Assembly (NCBI GenBank): GCA_030834895.1
Contig: JAUQXA010000060.1
Span: 1 to 64,000, forward strand
Origin: Anaerolineales bacterium
GTDB taxonomy: Bacteria > Chloroflexota > Anaerolineae > Anaerolineales > Villigracilaceae
Reading direction: 5' to 3'
Length of the DNA: 64,000 bases
Positions within the stretch are counted from its first letter, which is position 1. Each line of letters begins with the position of its first letter. The notes beneath the pieces were generated by a model. It searched no databases. It worked only from the letters and a program-made list of their open reading frames with translations, and was not told the origin of the DNA. This document shows positions 42,937-52,131 of the stretch, piece by piece. A program made the translations under genes and the position numbers.

Positions 42937-43977
42937 TTACAACTTCAATTCCTTCTGAATGGTTTCAACAAATTGTTTCTTCTCGTCTTCGGGGAGGAAG
43001 GACGCCTGCGCGGCACGTAATACGCTTTGCTTCAATGAGTTGATTGGCACTTTCAATTGCTCACACACATGCTGGTATTCGTGGGAAAGCGTGATACGCG
43101 AGACGCTGGGATCGTCGGTGTTGAGTGTCACCTGCAAGCCGGACTCCATCATCTTCGGCAGCGGATGCGCGGTCAGTGAGCGCACCACACCCGACTGATA
43201 ATTGCTGGTCACGCAGACCTCAAAAACCGTGCCCTCTTGCTTTGCAAGCGCCACGACATTTTCATCTTCCATTACCCGCACGCCATGTCCGACACGTTCC
43301 GCACCGAGATGCAAAATCGCATCGCGGACGTTTTCAGCAGGCCCCCACTCACCCGCGTGGATGGTGATGTGCAGTCCGGCCTGTTTCGCCTCCCGGAAGA
43401 TTCCATAGAACGGCTCGGTCTTGAACTCGGCTTCATTGCCAGCCAGATCCAAACCATACAAGCCATCCTTCATATAACCTGCCGCTAACCACGCCACCTG
43501 CTCGGCCAGGTCGGGGCTTTCGTGGCGGTTGACCGAGGCGATCAACCCCACCTTCACCTTGTACTCCTGCGCCGCTTCCTTTGCGCTCTTCACCACCCAA
43601 TCCATCACGTCATGCAGGGGGAAGCCTTCGGCGCGGCTCAAGGCCACAGGAGTAAATCTCAACTCAAAGTAGCGGACGTTATCCCGCGCCGCATCCTCCA
43701 CCGCCTCACGAGTCACACGATCGATCACATCGGGCGACTTGTAAAAAAGGCGCAGGGTCTTGAATTTATCGAGGAAGTTGGTGAAAGTCTGTGGGTCTTG
43801 ATCCTGCACCTGCACCAGCCCGCTCAAGTTGAACATGCTGATGGGTACGGTCACCCCATGCTGGCGCGCGACATCCAACATCGTTGTTAAACGCAAAGAC
43901 CCTTCCAGATGACGATGCAGTTCCACCTTCGGAAGGGAAAAGTATTGGTTTAACGGAGCAGTATCATCGCGCAACAT
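42937..43977 (-). CDS. add: Adenosine deaminase
   Basis: 346 residues. Metal and catalytic motifs: 'KVELHRHLEGSLRLTTML' (HxH), 'GLDLAGNE', 'ITIHAGEWGPAENVRDAI' (His and Glu), 'ERVGHGVRV' and 'TLNTDDPSVS' (DD). Catalyses adenosine or deoxyadenosine to inosine in purine salvage; adenine or cytokinin-type substrates are possible for close paralogues. It starts 38 bp downstream of the secA stop, so it is probably read from the same transcript. The SD is weak. Confidence 0.92.
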   Translation of the reverse strand: MLRDDTAPLNQYFSLPKVELHRHLEGSLRLTTMLDVARQHGVTVPISMFNLSGLVQVQDQDPQTFTNFLDKFKTLRLFYKSPDVIDRVTREAVEDAARDNVRYFELRFTPVALSRAEGFPLHDVMDWVVKSAKEAAQEYKVKVGLIASVNRHESPDLAEQVAWLAAGYMKDGLYGLDLAGNEAEFKTEPFYGIFREAKQAGLHITIHAGEWGPAENVRDAILHLGAERVGHGVRVMEDENVVALAKQEGTVFEVCVTSNYQSGVVRSLTAHPLPKMMESGLQVTLNTDDPSVSRITLSHEYQHVCEQLKVPINSLKQSVLRAAQASFLPEDEKKQFVETIQKELKL

Positions 43978-44015
43978 CTTCGTTTCATCATACTTGGCCG
44001 CTATCCCAATGGATT

Positions 44016-47000
44016 TTAGCGGCGCTTTCTTTTCTTTTTGCCGCTCTCCTGTACCTGCACCTGTGGCGCCGACTTTGGAGCAGCCTGAACCTCGGACGTT
44101 TCAATTGGACTAATTTCTACCCGTCTTGGTCTTGCCGCAAACGCGCGGCTGATCACCAATCCGCGCACGTCTTCGAGCAACTGCTGGAACATTTCCGATG
44201 CGCGTCCCTTATATTGTACCAGCGGGTCACGCTGTGCGTAAGCCTCCAACCCAATTGAAATGCGCAGCGCCTCGACCTTTGTGAGATATTCCACCCACAA
44301 CTCGCTGAACGCGCTGAGCAACAATTGGCGATGGACTTCATTGAGGACGTATTTCCCGATTGCTTCGATCAATGTTACGCGGTCTGACTCGCTCAAGTCT
44401 GATGCTGCTTCGTTGAGCCGACTCCCGCCGAAGGTAATTTTCGCCGCGGGTCCAAAGTCCGCAAGTTTGACGGCGTTCTGGCTCAGTCGCGTAAACTCCG
44501 ATTGTCCCCAAGTGGCGCGGAGATTCTCCTCTGCTTGTTCAAGATGCTCCATCACATCTTCGTGAATGTCCAACGCCTCGCGCCCGTCGAGAAGTTGAGC
44601 GGCGAGGAAGACGTAACTAAAACGCTGGAATGCCTGCTTGACCTGTTTGTGAGTCTTCTGGTCGAAGCCAACTCTCGTGCCGTAAGATAGGTTGAGCAAC
44701 AGGCGAAGTTTCGCGGATTCGGTGTCCGCAGGCTCGCGCTGGAGAAGCGATTCGATGTCGCGTTCGATCTGCGCGACGAGACGTTCCTTCCTGCGGACGA
44801 GTCCTTCGTGGGCGGTGCGAATGATAATGTTTTCGAGTTCGTCCCAATCCGAAGGCAGCGGACTTTGCCACTGCAACTGTTCTCCCACACGGTTCTGGAT
44901 CGCGCCGATGAGACGGGTTGCATTGATCGCGGTCAATTGCGACGCGACCATGCTTTGAATATCTTCCTTGACCAAGACGGGATCATCGCCCAAGGCGCGC
45001 ATGGCGTCATTGTTCAATTTCAGCTGCAAGCGGACAAGAGTGTTGATCTCTTCCAGAATTTTCTGCGGACGAGGAGCGTCCTCGCGGTCGCCCAAAGTTT
45101 GAAAGAAGGCATCAAGAGAATCTTCTCTTTCGGAGATTTGCGTTTCGAGAGCTTCCTTTGTCTTTTCAACCTGAGTCTCGATGGCTCGTTGAATGTGAGC
45201 GCTTTCAGCTTCGATGGCGTGGGAGATCAGGTCTAAGGTCGAAGGTCGAAGGTCGGAGGTAATTTGATTGAGGATAAGCTTGAACCCATACGATGGGAAC
45301 AAGCCATTTTGCGACTCAAAGGCAGGCTGAACCTGGTCGAGCCAGGCAATCAGTTTCCAGGGTCCTTCCTCGTCAGCCAAACCCATTTCGACGCGCTTGG
45401 TGACTTCGGAGTCGAGCATACTTGCCACATCTTCGCTAAGGTCTTCCTTCACAAAAATGCGGTCACGCTGACCGTAAATCTGCTGGCGTTGTTGGTTCAG
45501 CACATCGTCATATTCAAGCAAATGTTTGCGGACATCGAAGTTCGCACCTTCCACACGGGTCTGCGAGCCTTCGATGATATTACTGACAAGGCGCACTTCG
45601 AGCGGAAGGGCTTCATCCACTTTGAGACGGTCCATCAAGCCACTCACCTGGTCGCCCCCGAACATACGCATCAGGTCATCCTGCAAGGAGAGATAAAAGC
45701 GCGAAGAGCCGGGGTCGCCCTGACGAGCGGAACGACCGCGCAACTGGTTATCAATGCGCCGCGCTTCGTGACGTTCCGAGCCGATGACGTGCAACCCGCC
45801 AAGTTCCTTCACGCGTTCCATGTCCACAAAATATTGCAGGAAGAGTTTGACCTCAGCTTCGTAGATGCCGAAGTTCGAAGGGTCAACTTTCAGCAAAGCC
45901 TGGCGGCGCTCTTCGAGAGTCATATCAAACGGGTCGGCATATCCCGATTTCCGCAGAACGCGATTGACCGCAGCAATCACCTCTTCAGCAAGTTCGCCGC
46001 CGAGTTTGATATCGACACCACGACCAGCCATGTTGGTGGCAATCGTCACCGCGCCAAACGCGCCCGCGCCCGCGATGATCTGCGACTCTTCGGTATGCCT
46101 GCGCGCGTTCAACACCTGATGCGGCACACCACCCTGTAATACCGACTTCAGTCGGTCTCTTGATTCCTCTGGCAATCGAAGCGCATCAAGGATGTCTGCC
46201 ATGTTCGCCGGCTCTTCGAGGTTGATGCTGGTCATGCCGTGCGGCTTGATGAAGTTGCGCAACATGTCGGGCGTGATCTTTTCGATGGGCTCGTTGAACT
46301 GGGCGAGTTCCGCAATCAGGCGCCCGTCCTCTTCGATGTTCTTCGCTTTCATATAAGCCCGTCGGACAAGAGTCACTTGCAGCAAACGGCGGACAGGCTC
46401 GGGCTTGAGTCTGCCAGAGAGTCGGTCGGACGATTCGACCGAAGTCGTCCCAACCAGCATCGGGCGTCCCAAAACATGGTAGCGGACAATCTCCGTGACG
46501 ATGGCTCGCAGTTTGGCTTCCACCGAACGATAGATGACATCGGGGTAATCTTTGCGGCGATAATAAATCTTTCCGTCGGCACTCTTTGTTGTATAGTATG
46601 AATACGAGTAGCCTTCCTCGTCCTTGTCCTTGTGCTCTTCGAGCGTGGCATCCGTCCGCAGGGACTGGTATTCGAGGTTGGTCGGGACAGGCATCACTTC
46701 GATTTTGTAAATCTTATTGAATTCCTCGGCTTCGGTCAGCGCCGTACCCGTCATGCCCGCCAGCTTCTTATACATGCGGAAATAATTCTGCAGGGTGATG
46801 GTGGCGTAAGTAACGTTCTCAGGCTCGACCTTCACGCCTTCCTTCGCCTCGACCGCCTGATGCAGACCGTCGCTCCAGCGGCGACCCGGCATCAGCCGTC
46901 CCGTGAACTCGTCCACGATGACGACCTTGCCACCCTGTACGAGATAATCCTTGTTGCGGTGAAAGAGATATTGGGCGCGCAACGCCTGTTCGAGAAAACC

Positions 47001-48005
47001 CGTCAGGCGCGCCTGTTCGGGGGTCAGGTCTTCGGGTCGGTCGGGATCGAGCAACGGCTGACCCAGCATGGCTTCCACATGGCTGATGCCGACTTCGGTC
47101 AGTGTGACGTTGCGGTCTTTTTCGTTGACTTCGTACTCTTCGGGCTTCAACTGCTTGACGATGTTCGCCATGATCCCGTAGGTTTCCAAGTCGCCAGAGG
47201 ACGGACCCGAAATGATGAGCGGGGTGCGGGCTTCGTCGATGAGGACGTTGTCCACTTCATCTACAATGGCGTAGTAATGTCCGCGCTGAACGCGATTGTC
47301 CAGCCGCATTGCCATGTTGTCGCGCAGGTAATCGAAGCCAAACTCGGAGTTGGTGCCGTAGGTGACGTCTGCGCTGTAGGCTTCGACCCGATCCACCAGC
47401 CGCAGGTGATTCTGGTCCTCGTGCGGCGACTCGCGCTCGAAGTCCACAATGAAGGCTTTCTTGCCGTTCTCGGTGGCGGCAGCCATTTGCAGCACACCCA
47501 CACTCAAGCCGAGCATGTGATAGATGGGAGCCATCCAGCGGGCGTCGCGCCGCGCCAAATAATCGTTGACCGTGATGAGGTGTACGCCGCGTCCCGTCAG
47601 CGCGTTGAGGTAAACGGGCATGGTCGAGACCAGGGTCTTGCCTTCGCCCGTGCGCATCTCCGCGATGTGACCCTTGTGCAGCGCCCCACCGCCAATGATT
47701 TGCACGTCGTAATGCCGCAGACCGATGGTGCGTTTTGAAGCCTCGCGCACGGCGGCAAAGGCTTCGGGCATGAGTTCGTCCAGGGCATCCTGTTCGAATT
47801 TACGGGTATCTTCTTCATCTTCGACGCCGTGAATCGCCTTCGCAATCCGCGCCTTGAATTCATCCGTCTTGCCGCGCAAAGCTTCGTCGCTCAAAGCGGA
47901 ATACTCCGCCTCCAAGGCGTTGACCTGTTCGACAAGTCCACTAAATTCCGCAACTGTCTTCTTCGTGGGGTCACCACTGAATAATTTTACAAAGTTCTTA
48001 AGCAT
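44016..48005 (-). CDS. secA: Protein translocase ATPase SecA, extended form
   Basis: 1329 residues, against about 800-900 in most bacteria. Walker A 'MRTGEGKT' (117-124), DEAD-like 'DEVDNVLIDEARTPLIISG', PPXD and 'NMAGRGVDIKLGG'/'QLRGRSARQGDPGSSRFYLSLQDDLMRMFGG' in NBD2, and 'LLEYDDVLNQQRQQIYGQRD' in the scaffold helix (~835) are canonical. Two regions are extra: about 95 residues inside NBD2 (~535-628) between 'SDRLSGRLK' and 'GVPHQVLNARRHTEE', and about 230 residues in the helical C-terminal part. A 28-bp heptamer array (45230-45257) encodes 'TSDLRPSTLDL'. There is no C-terminal zinc finger; the tail is 'GKKKRKRR'. Drives Sec-dependent export. Confidence 0.96.
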   Translation of the reverse strand: MLKNFVKLFSGDPTKKTVAEFSGLVEQVNALEAEYSALSDEALRGKTDEFKARIAKAIHGVEDEEDTRKFEQDALDELMPEAFAAVREASKRTIGLRHYDVQIIGGGALHKGHIAEMRTGEGKTLVSTMPVYLNALTGRGVHLITVNDYLARRDARWMAPIYHMLGLSVGVLQMAAATENGKKAFIVDFERESPHEDQNHLRLVDRVEAYSADVTYGTNSEFGFDYLRDNMAMRLDNRVQRGHYYAIVDEVDNVLIDEARTPLIISGPSSGDLETYGIMANIVKQLKPEEYEVNEKDRNVTLTEVGISHVEAMLGQPLLDPDRPEDLTPEQARLTGFLEQALRAQYLFHRNKDYLVQGGKVVIVDEFTGRLMPGRRWSDGLHQAVEAKEGVKVEPENVTYATITLQNYFRMYKKLAGMTGTALTEAEEFNKIYKIEVMPVPTNLEYQSLRTDATLEEHKDKDEEGYSYSYYTTKSADGKIYYRRKDYPDVIYRSVEAKLRAIVTEIVRYHVLGRPMLVGTTSVESSDRLSGRLKPEPVRRLLQVTLVRRAYMKAKNIEEDGRLIAELAQFNEPIEKITPDMLRNFIKPHGMTSINLEEPANMADILDALRLPEESRDRLKSVLQGGVPHQVLNARRHTEESQIIAGAGAFGAVTIATNMAGRGVDIKLGGELAEEVIAAVNRVLRKSGYADPFDMTLEERRQALLKVDPSNFGIYEAEVKLFLQYFVDMERVKELGGLHVIGSERHEARRIDNQLRGRSARQGDPGSSRFYLSLQDDLMRMFGGDQVSGLMDRLKVDEALPLEVRLVSNIIEGSQTRVEGANFDVRKHLLEYDDVLNQQRQQIYGQRDRIFVKEDLSEDVASMLDSEVTKRVEMGLADEEGPWKLIAWLDQVQPAFESQNGLFPSYGFKLILNQITSDLRPSTLDLISHAIEAESAHIQRAIETQVEKTKEALETQISEREDSLDAFFQTLGDREDAPRPQKILEEINTLVRLQLKLNNDAMRALGDDPVLVKEDIQSMVASQLTAINATRLIGAIQNRVGEQLQWQSPLPSDWDELENIIIRTAHEGLVRRKERLVAQIERDIESLLQREPADTESAKLRLLLNLSYGTRVGFDQKTHKQVKQAFQRFSYVFLAAQLLDGREALDIHEDVMEHLEQAEENLRATWGQSEFTRLSQNAVKLADFGPAAKITFGGSRLNEAASDLSESDRVTLIEAIGKYVLNEVHRQLLLSAFSELWVEYLTKVEALRISIGLEAYAQRDPLVQYKGRASEMFQQLLEDVRGLVISRAFAARPRRVEISPIETSEVQAAPKSAPQVQVQESGKKKRKRR
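45230..45257. repeat. 7-bp repeat array inside secA
   Basis: GGTCTAA, GGTCGAA, GGTCGAA, GGTCGGA at exact 7-bp period, encoding 'TSDLRPSTLDL' on the minus strand in the non-conserved C-terminal extension of SecA (about residue 920). Confidence 0.75.
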
Positions 48006-48009
48006 AAAA

Positions 48010-48038
48010 AATCCCTTTCACGGAAAGGGATTATAGCA
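48010..48038 (-). promoter_or_regulatory. secA extended -10 promoter overlapping a leader hairpin
   Basis: On the minus strand TGCTATAAT (48038-48030) is an extended -10. Overlapping it, AATCCCTTTC and GAAAGGGATT (48010-48019 and 48023-48032) form a 10-bp inverted repeat. Its downstream arm on the mRNA carries the AAAGGGA Shine-Dalgarno of secA, so part of the leader could mask the ribosome site. Confidence 0.5.
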
Positions 48039-48084
48039 TTTGGACGTGGTACAGGGGATTTGAGTTTTATTAATGTTTGAAAGG

Positions 48085-48110
48085 GTTGGACGATGAACCG
48101 TTGACCGTGG
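48085..48110. repeat. Intergenic 7-bp repeat upstream of secA
   Basis: GTTGGAC, GATGAAC, CGTTGAC, CGTGG units at 7-bp period, matching the unit type inside acnA and the DUF2298 gene. No gene is supported in 48039-48180. Confidence 0.5.
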
Positions 48111-48180
48111 TTTTTCCATATTTGAATCTGACAAGCCACTCCGCCTACCATCGAGTCACCGCAGAAGAGGATTCCAACTG

Positions 48181-51100
48181 CTAAGGAACTGTATCCCGGT
48201 TACCTGCGTATCCTTTTCTGCTGGGATAAAGGTAGCCAAGGTCATCCAGAAAATCCAGTTCGTGCGACAGGTAGTAGTTGATGAAGCTATGGAGCGTCTC
48301 GTCGGTTTCGTAGGAGTGCTTTCCCACGTACAGATAAAGCGTCGCCATAAGGGGGTATGTCGAGGCATTGTCGGTGACCGCCGAACTGGCGTACACGCCG
48401 TTGACAGGAAGCACAATCAATTGGTTCTTGTTTTCATAGTTTTGGAAGGAGGCATAATCCACCATCCCTATGGCGTTGGCATCCTTTGCGACGCTGTCGA
48501 GCAGCGATTGTTTATCGGGATGAATGGTTAACCCAGAAATATCGAACACAGTCGTATCAGGAAAAATCCCGTCCTTCACAACTTCAAACTCGCCGCTCTC
48601 CAGTGGTGGATAATGTCTGGTTATAGTCTCGCCATTGTCCAAACTGCCCCGGGCATTTCTCCACAAATACGCGTCGATCAAAAGATTCGCCAACTCCTTA
48701 CCGGATAATGGATTTTTCTGTATAGCAGCGGAACTGGGATTATTCTTATTAATGAATATGACCATGGCATACCTAGCGACCTCGAATTTCTCCAATTCGG
48801 GACAACCCATCTCAGGCACAACCTCTCTATTCGCTCCAAACATATCCACTTTACCTTGACACAGATCCTGCAAACCCGACGCGGTATTACCCAAGTCCGA
48901 CTGGACCAGTTTGATCCCTGTTACTTCAGCAGAGCATTTTGCCATTTGAGCCGACAGATGGGACAGCGTAGTACTACCGGAGACGTATAACTTCGACGGC
49001 GTCTTGACCTGCGCAGGTTGTGGAATGGTTGCCGGGAGCTTCTTGTACTCAACGATCCACTGTTGTGGAGGAATAAAAATCGTCGAGCCTCTTTTAACGT
49101 CCAGACTGATCGGGTCGATGACAGTATATTGGCTGTGCCCTTCCAGGATTTTCCTATTATTGTAATAAGCGATTGCGTACAGGTCGTTAGAGTCGGGTTC
49201 GCTATCAAATTGTTTTTTGTAAACGTCCTCAAGCAAAAGATTCTTAGACACTGGAAAATCGTGATCTAGAGAGTCCGTCGGAAGTTTACACTGATCAGAC
49301 AACATAAAAGTAGGCGTAGAAACAGGTAAGGGAGTGGGTATAACCGAGGAGGTAATTGTAGGAGTGACAGTAGATGTAAGTGTGGCAGTAGGCACATCTG
49401 GTGTCGCGGCAACCGGGGGAATTGTTTGATGGGCAGATTGGAAAGAAAATATTCCCCAAAAAATCAAAAACAACAATAGTACTGACGCCCACAACATATT
49501 GGAGTTTTTCCTGAAACTGGAGATTAGCTTGCGCGACCTAACCCAAGATTCAGTAAAGATTCTTTTATCTGTATGGGCTCGATTCTTGATTGCATCCTCA
49601 AGCTGGGAGACCAAATCAAAAGCGGTACTTTGCCGCCTCTCCGGTCTTGCATTAAGGGCCCTCAACAAAACCTTGACGGCTTTTACGCCTCCCTTTTTCA
49701 GCAGGTTTTCTGGAACTAGGACATTGCCATCCAGTTTTTGCCTGATCAAGGCGGGAAGGGATGTTGCGCCAAAGGGCGTTTTTCCTTCGATTGCCTCGTA
49801 GACGATGACGCCCAACGAGTACACATCCGCGGCAAACGACGGCTGTTTGTTTTCGAGAATCTCGGGAGCCAGATAAACAAGGTCCCCCAACAGGACATTG
49901 TTTCCGGTATTCAGGACATCATTTGTCCCGGCAACTTTCGAAACCCCGTAATCATCGACAAAAGGTTGAAGTCCGCCATTGGTCCTGTGCTTTCGCAGAA
50001 GGATATTCTCAGGCTTCAAATTCCCGTGAATAATGGCTTTCCCGTGCAAATAATCGAGCGTTTTCGATAACGGCTTTACGATCTCCAAAACATCCTGTAT
50101 CTCCAAGCCTTCGGGAGTAAGGAGATGCCGCAAGTTATGTCCATTGAGATATTCCGTGACCAGGTACTGCACGCCATTTTCATAACCAATGTCGATGATC
50201 GGCAGGATGCCTTTGCTACGCTCAAGTTCCTTGAGCCTGCCGATTTCCGGCAACCTCACCTGGGAGGCAAGCAGCAGTTTAAGGGTGACTTTTTTGCTTT
50301 TATTATCCAACTCACAGGCTTTGTATGTGGCGCCATAGGGGCCCCGACCGATATATTCCTCGATGACATATTTGTCAAAAGTGCGGTCGATATACTTGAT
50401 GTACTGGCTGTCCATTTGCAGAATGATTTCGGTCGCAGTATCCGGTCGGTCTTTGGGATTTTTCGACAACGCTTTTGCAAGGATCGATCCGGCGTTTCTG
50501 CCAAGCCACTTGATGGTGTTTTCCGCGGCCGGCACAACCCCGGAAACGATCTGGGCAATGATTTCACGGTCCTTGGTGCTGGCGATGGGGTGGCGTTCCT
50601 CCAAGGCCTCATACAACATAACTCCAAATGCATAGATATCCACAGCTTTCGTTTTTTGGGCGTCGGAAAAGAACTCAGGCGCCATATACCTGGTTGTCCC
50701 GGCCCCATGCCTTGTCATAAAGGATGACGTTGTCTCGGAAAGCGTGACTGAAATGCCGAAATCCGTCAGGTATGGCGTAATCTTTTCACCCACTTCCTCA
50801 TACACGACATTTTCGGGCTTGATGTCGCGGTGGATGATCCTGTTCTCATGGATGTAGTCGATGCTCTCGGCGATGCGGGCAAAGATGTCCAATATCTCGG
50901 TTATCTTCGGCTTTGTCTTCAGCCATTTTCTGAGGTCCCCGCCGTTTTTATATTCGGTCACAATGACAAAATTGCCCTCATACTCGAATGTATCCAGGGG
51001 TGTTATTACGCCGTGCCTGCTTGTATGTTTTAGTTTCTTGTATGCCGCATTTTCCTTTTCGAACTCGATGATGGATATCTCCGAGAGCGGACCAAACACC

Positions 51101-51270
51101 TTCAAGACCACCGGTCTATTGGCTTCCCTGTCAAGGACTTTTAAGGATACCGTTTGCCGCGATTTGTGTCGTAAAAGCACCTTTTCGACTTGATATTTCC
51201 CAATTTCACGACCCACCCATTTTAAATTGGAAAATAATCTGGTGGTTTGTCGATTTGTTGTTTTGTCCAT
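48181..51270 (-). CDS. Receptor Ser/Thr kinase-pseudokinase with PstS-like outer domain
   Basis: 1029 residues from ATG 51270; a TTG 13 codons earlier is less likely. Kinase 1 (~25-287): Lys57, 'IIHRDIKPENVV' (Asp149), DFG 170-172, APE-like 'MAPEF'. Kinase-like 2 (~300-560): glycine loop 'GRGPYGAT', Lys331, but 'IIHGNLKPEN' (Asn417 replaces the catalytic Asp) and 'DDYG' for DFG, so probably a pseudokinase. TM helix 592-610, Thr/Pro linker, a LysM-like stretch (~685-735: 'LYAIAYYNNRKILE...', 'RGSTIFIPPQQW'), then a phosphate-binding-protein-like domain (~748-1029) with 'YVSGSTTLSHL', 'ASGLQDLCQGKVDMFGANREV' and 'AIGMVDYASF'. Inferred role: sensing an outside anion, perhaps phosphate, and phosphorylating cytoplasmic targets. 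Confidence 0.9.
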   Translation of the reverse strand: MDKTTNRQTTRLFSNLKWVGREIGKYQVEKVLLRHKSRQTVSLKVLDREANRPVVLKVFGPLSEISIIEFEKENAAYKKLKHTSRHGVITPLDTFEYEGNFVIVTEYKNGGDLRKWLKTKPKITEILDIFARIAESIDYIHENRIIHRDIKPENVVYEEVGEKITPYLTDFGISVTLSETTSSFMTRHGAGTTRYMAPEFFSDAQKTKAVDIYAFGVMLYEALEERHPIASTKDREIIAQIVSGVVPAAENTIKWLGRNAGSILAKALSKNPKDRPDTATEIILQMDSQYIKYIDRTFDKYVIEEYIGRGPYGATYKACELDNKSKKVTLKLLLASQVRLPEIGRLKELERSKGILPIIDIGYENGVQYLVTEYLNGHNLRHLLTPEGLEIQDVLEIVKPLSKTLDYLHGKAIIHGNLKPENILLRKHRTNGGLQPFVDDYGVSKVAGTNDVLNTGNNVLLGDLVYLAPEILENKQPSFAADVYSLGVIVYEAIEGKTPFGATSLPALIRQKLDGNVLVPENLLKKGGVKAVKVLLRALNARPERRQSTAFDLVSQLEDAIKNRAHTDKRIFTESWVRSRKLISSFRKNSNMLWASVLLLFLIFWGIFSFQSAHQTIPPVAATPDVPTATLTSTVTPTITSSVIPTPLPVSTPTFMLSDQCKLPTDSLDHDFPVSKNLLLEDVYKKQFDSEPDSNDLYAIAYYNNRKILEGHSQYTVIDPISLDVKRGSTIFIPPQQWIVEYKKLPATIPQPAQVKTPSKLYVSGSTTLSHLSAQMAKCSAEVTGIKLVQSDLGNTASGLQDLCQGKVDMFGANREVVPEMGCPELEKFEVARYAMVIFINKNNPSSAAIQKNPLSGKELANLLIDAYLWRNARGSLDNGETITRHYPPLESGEFEVVKDGIFPDTTVFDISGLTIHPDKQSLLDSVAKDANAIGMVDYASFQNYENKNQLIVLPVNGVYASSAVTDNASTYPLMATLYLYVGKHSYETDETLHSFINYYLSHELDFLDDLGYLYPSRKGYAGNRDTVP

Positions 51271-51442
51271 GATGTTCGATGCCCTGTAGAAGGTTGATAA
51301 CAAACACAAAAAGCCATGCCGTCATCCCCAACAGGATGACTCATAAGTATGGTCCGTAGGGTTGGGGTGGTTATGTCTTGATTACCACCCATTGGTACTA
51401 CCTTATAAAGATTTTACGACTTTTCTGCACAATTTCCAATCC

Positions 51443-51459
51443 CAATTTGCCACAAATTG
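51443..51459. promoter_or_regulatory. Inverted repeat in the AT-rich region upstream of the receptor kinase
   Basis: CAATTTG, CCA, CAAATTG: a perfect 7-bp inverted repeat with a 3-bp centre. It is about 175 bp upstream of the kinase start in an AT-rich stretch (51400-51540) that probably contains the kinase promoter. Possible operator. Confidence 0.35.
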
Positions 51460-51569
51460 TCATAAATTCTCTGGACGTAAATCATGATTTTAAAACAAAT
51501 TTTGACTTGGTTTAAAACAGAGGAACGGAGCATAGCCATTTGCACCAAACTACAACCCTTCCACTAAAC

Positions 51570-51758
51570 CTAAATCGGAAACTTCCCCTCCGTATCCATC
51601 ACCACGGGACCATGTCCCGAGCAGACAATGCGCGCGCCGAGGGCAGCTTACTTATTCTCGGCTTCCCTTGCCTTGGCGTCGTCCCAAGTCAAGCCACTGC
51701 GCGAGCCGTGGATGCCGTTTTCGTCGGTCGCACAAATGAACTGGATAGCTAACATCAT
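51570..51758 (-). pseudogene. Decayed gene end resembling an MBL-fold hydrolase C-terminus
   Basis: One minus-strand frame reads MMLAIQFICATDENG..., ending 'DDAKAREAENK', a TAA stop (51648-51650), then continues open as 'AALGARIVCSGHGPVVMDTEGKFPI' to TAG at 51570. The 'ARIVCSGHGPVV' end looks like the last strand of a metallo-beta-lactamase-fold protein (the SGHG histidine). Its ATG overlaps the upstream stop (51755-51757) as ATGA. I read it as the degraded remains of a longer gene; a genuine 36-residue peptide is the alternative. Confidence 0.45.
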
Positions 51759-52114
51759 CCCGTGCGAATCTGTCCCCTCCAGATCCAACCCGCCAGGAAA
51801 AGCAACCCAATTACTACGGGCAAACCTGCGATGAGAGCATACGCGATCCAGTCGAACCCGCGCATGAAAGCCACGTACCAAACCGCCCATCCGATGAACA
51901 ACAACGCACCAAACCATTCCCGCTTCCACGCGATGATCACAGCAATGGTCAGCAAAATGGAGGGGATGAGATGCATGAACAACCCGACGATGGTTTCCCA
52001 GAAGCTGAGTTGCATATCGAGAATATCCAGCGCGAACAGGCTGATAAACAGGATGAACAGGATGCCCGCAATGCGCGGCGTCCAGAACAAAATTTGTTTG
52101 AGGGTTTTATTCAT
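51755..52114 (-). CDS. Small four-TM membrane protein
   Basis: 119 residues, GGAGGA upstream. 'LFWTPRIAGILFILFISLFALDILDMQLSFWETIVGLFMHLIPSILLTIAVIIAWKREWFGALLFIGWAVWYV' marks a family of short uncharacterised membrane proteins found in Chloroflexota and others, with four hydrophobic segments. No catalytic residues are visible. It follows the small frame at 52132 and is followed by the decayed fragment, so it may be the survivor of a larger unit. Confidence 0.8.
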   Translation of the reverse strand: MNKTLKQILFWTPRIAGILFILFISLFALDILDMQLSFWETIVGLFMHLIPSILLTIAVIIAWKREWFGALLFIGWAVWYVAFMRGFDWIAYALIAGLPVVIGLLFLAGWIWRGQIRTG

Positions 52115-52131
52115 GGTGTCCTCCTATATCA

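Noticed and set aside
46632..47738. A 368-codon plus-strand frame (and a 291-codon one at 45264-46139) opposite secA
   Set aside because: Shadow frames of secA; no Shine-Dalgarno or family match, while the minus strand carries all SecA motifs.
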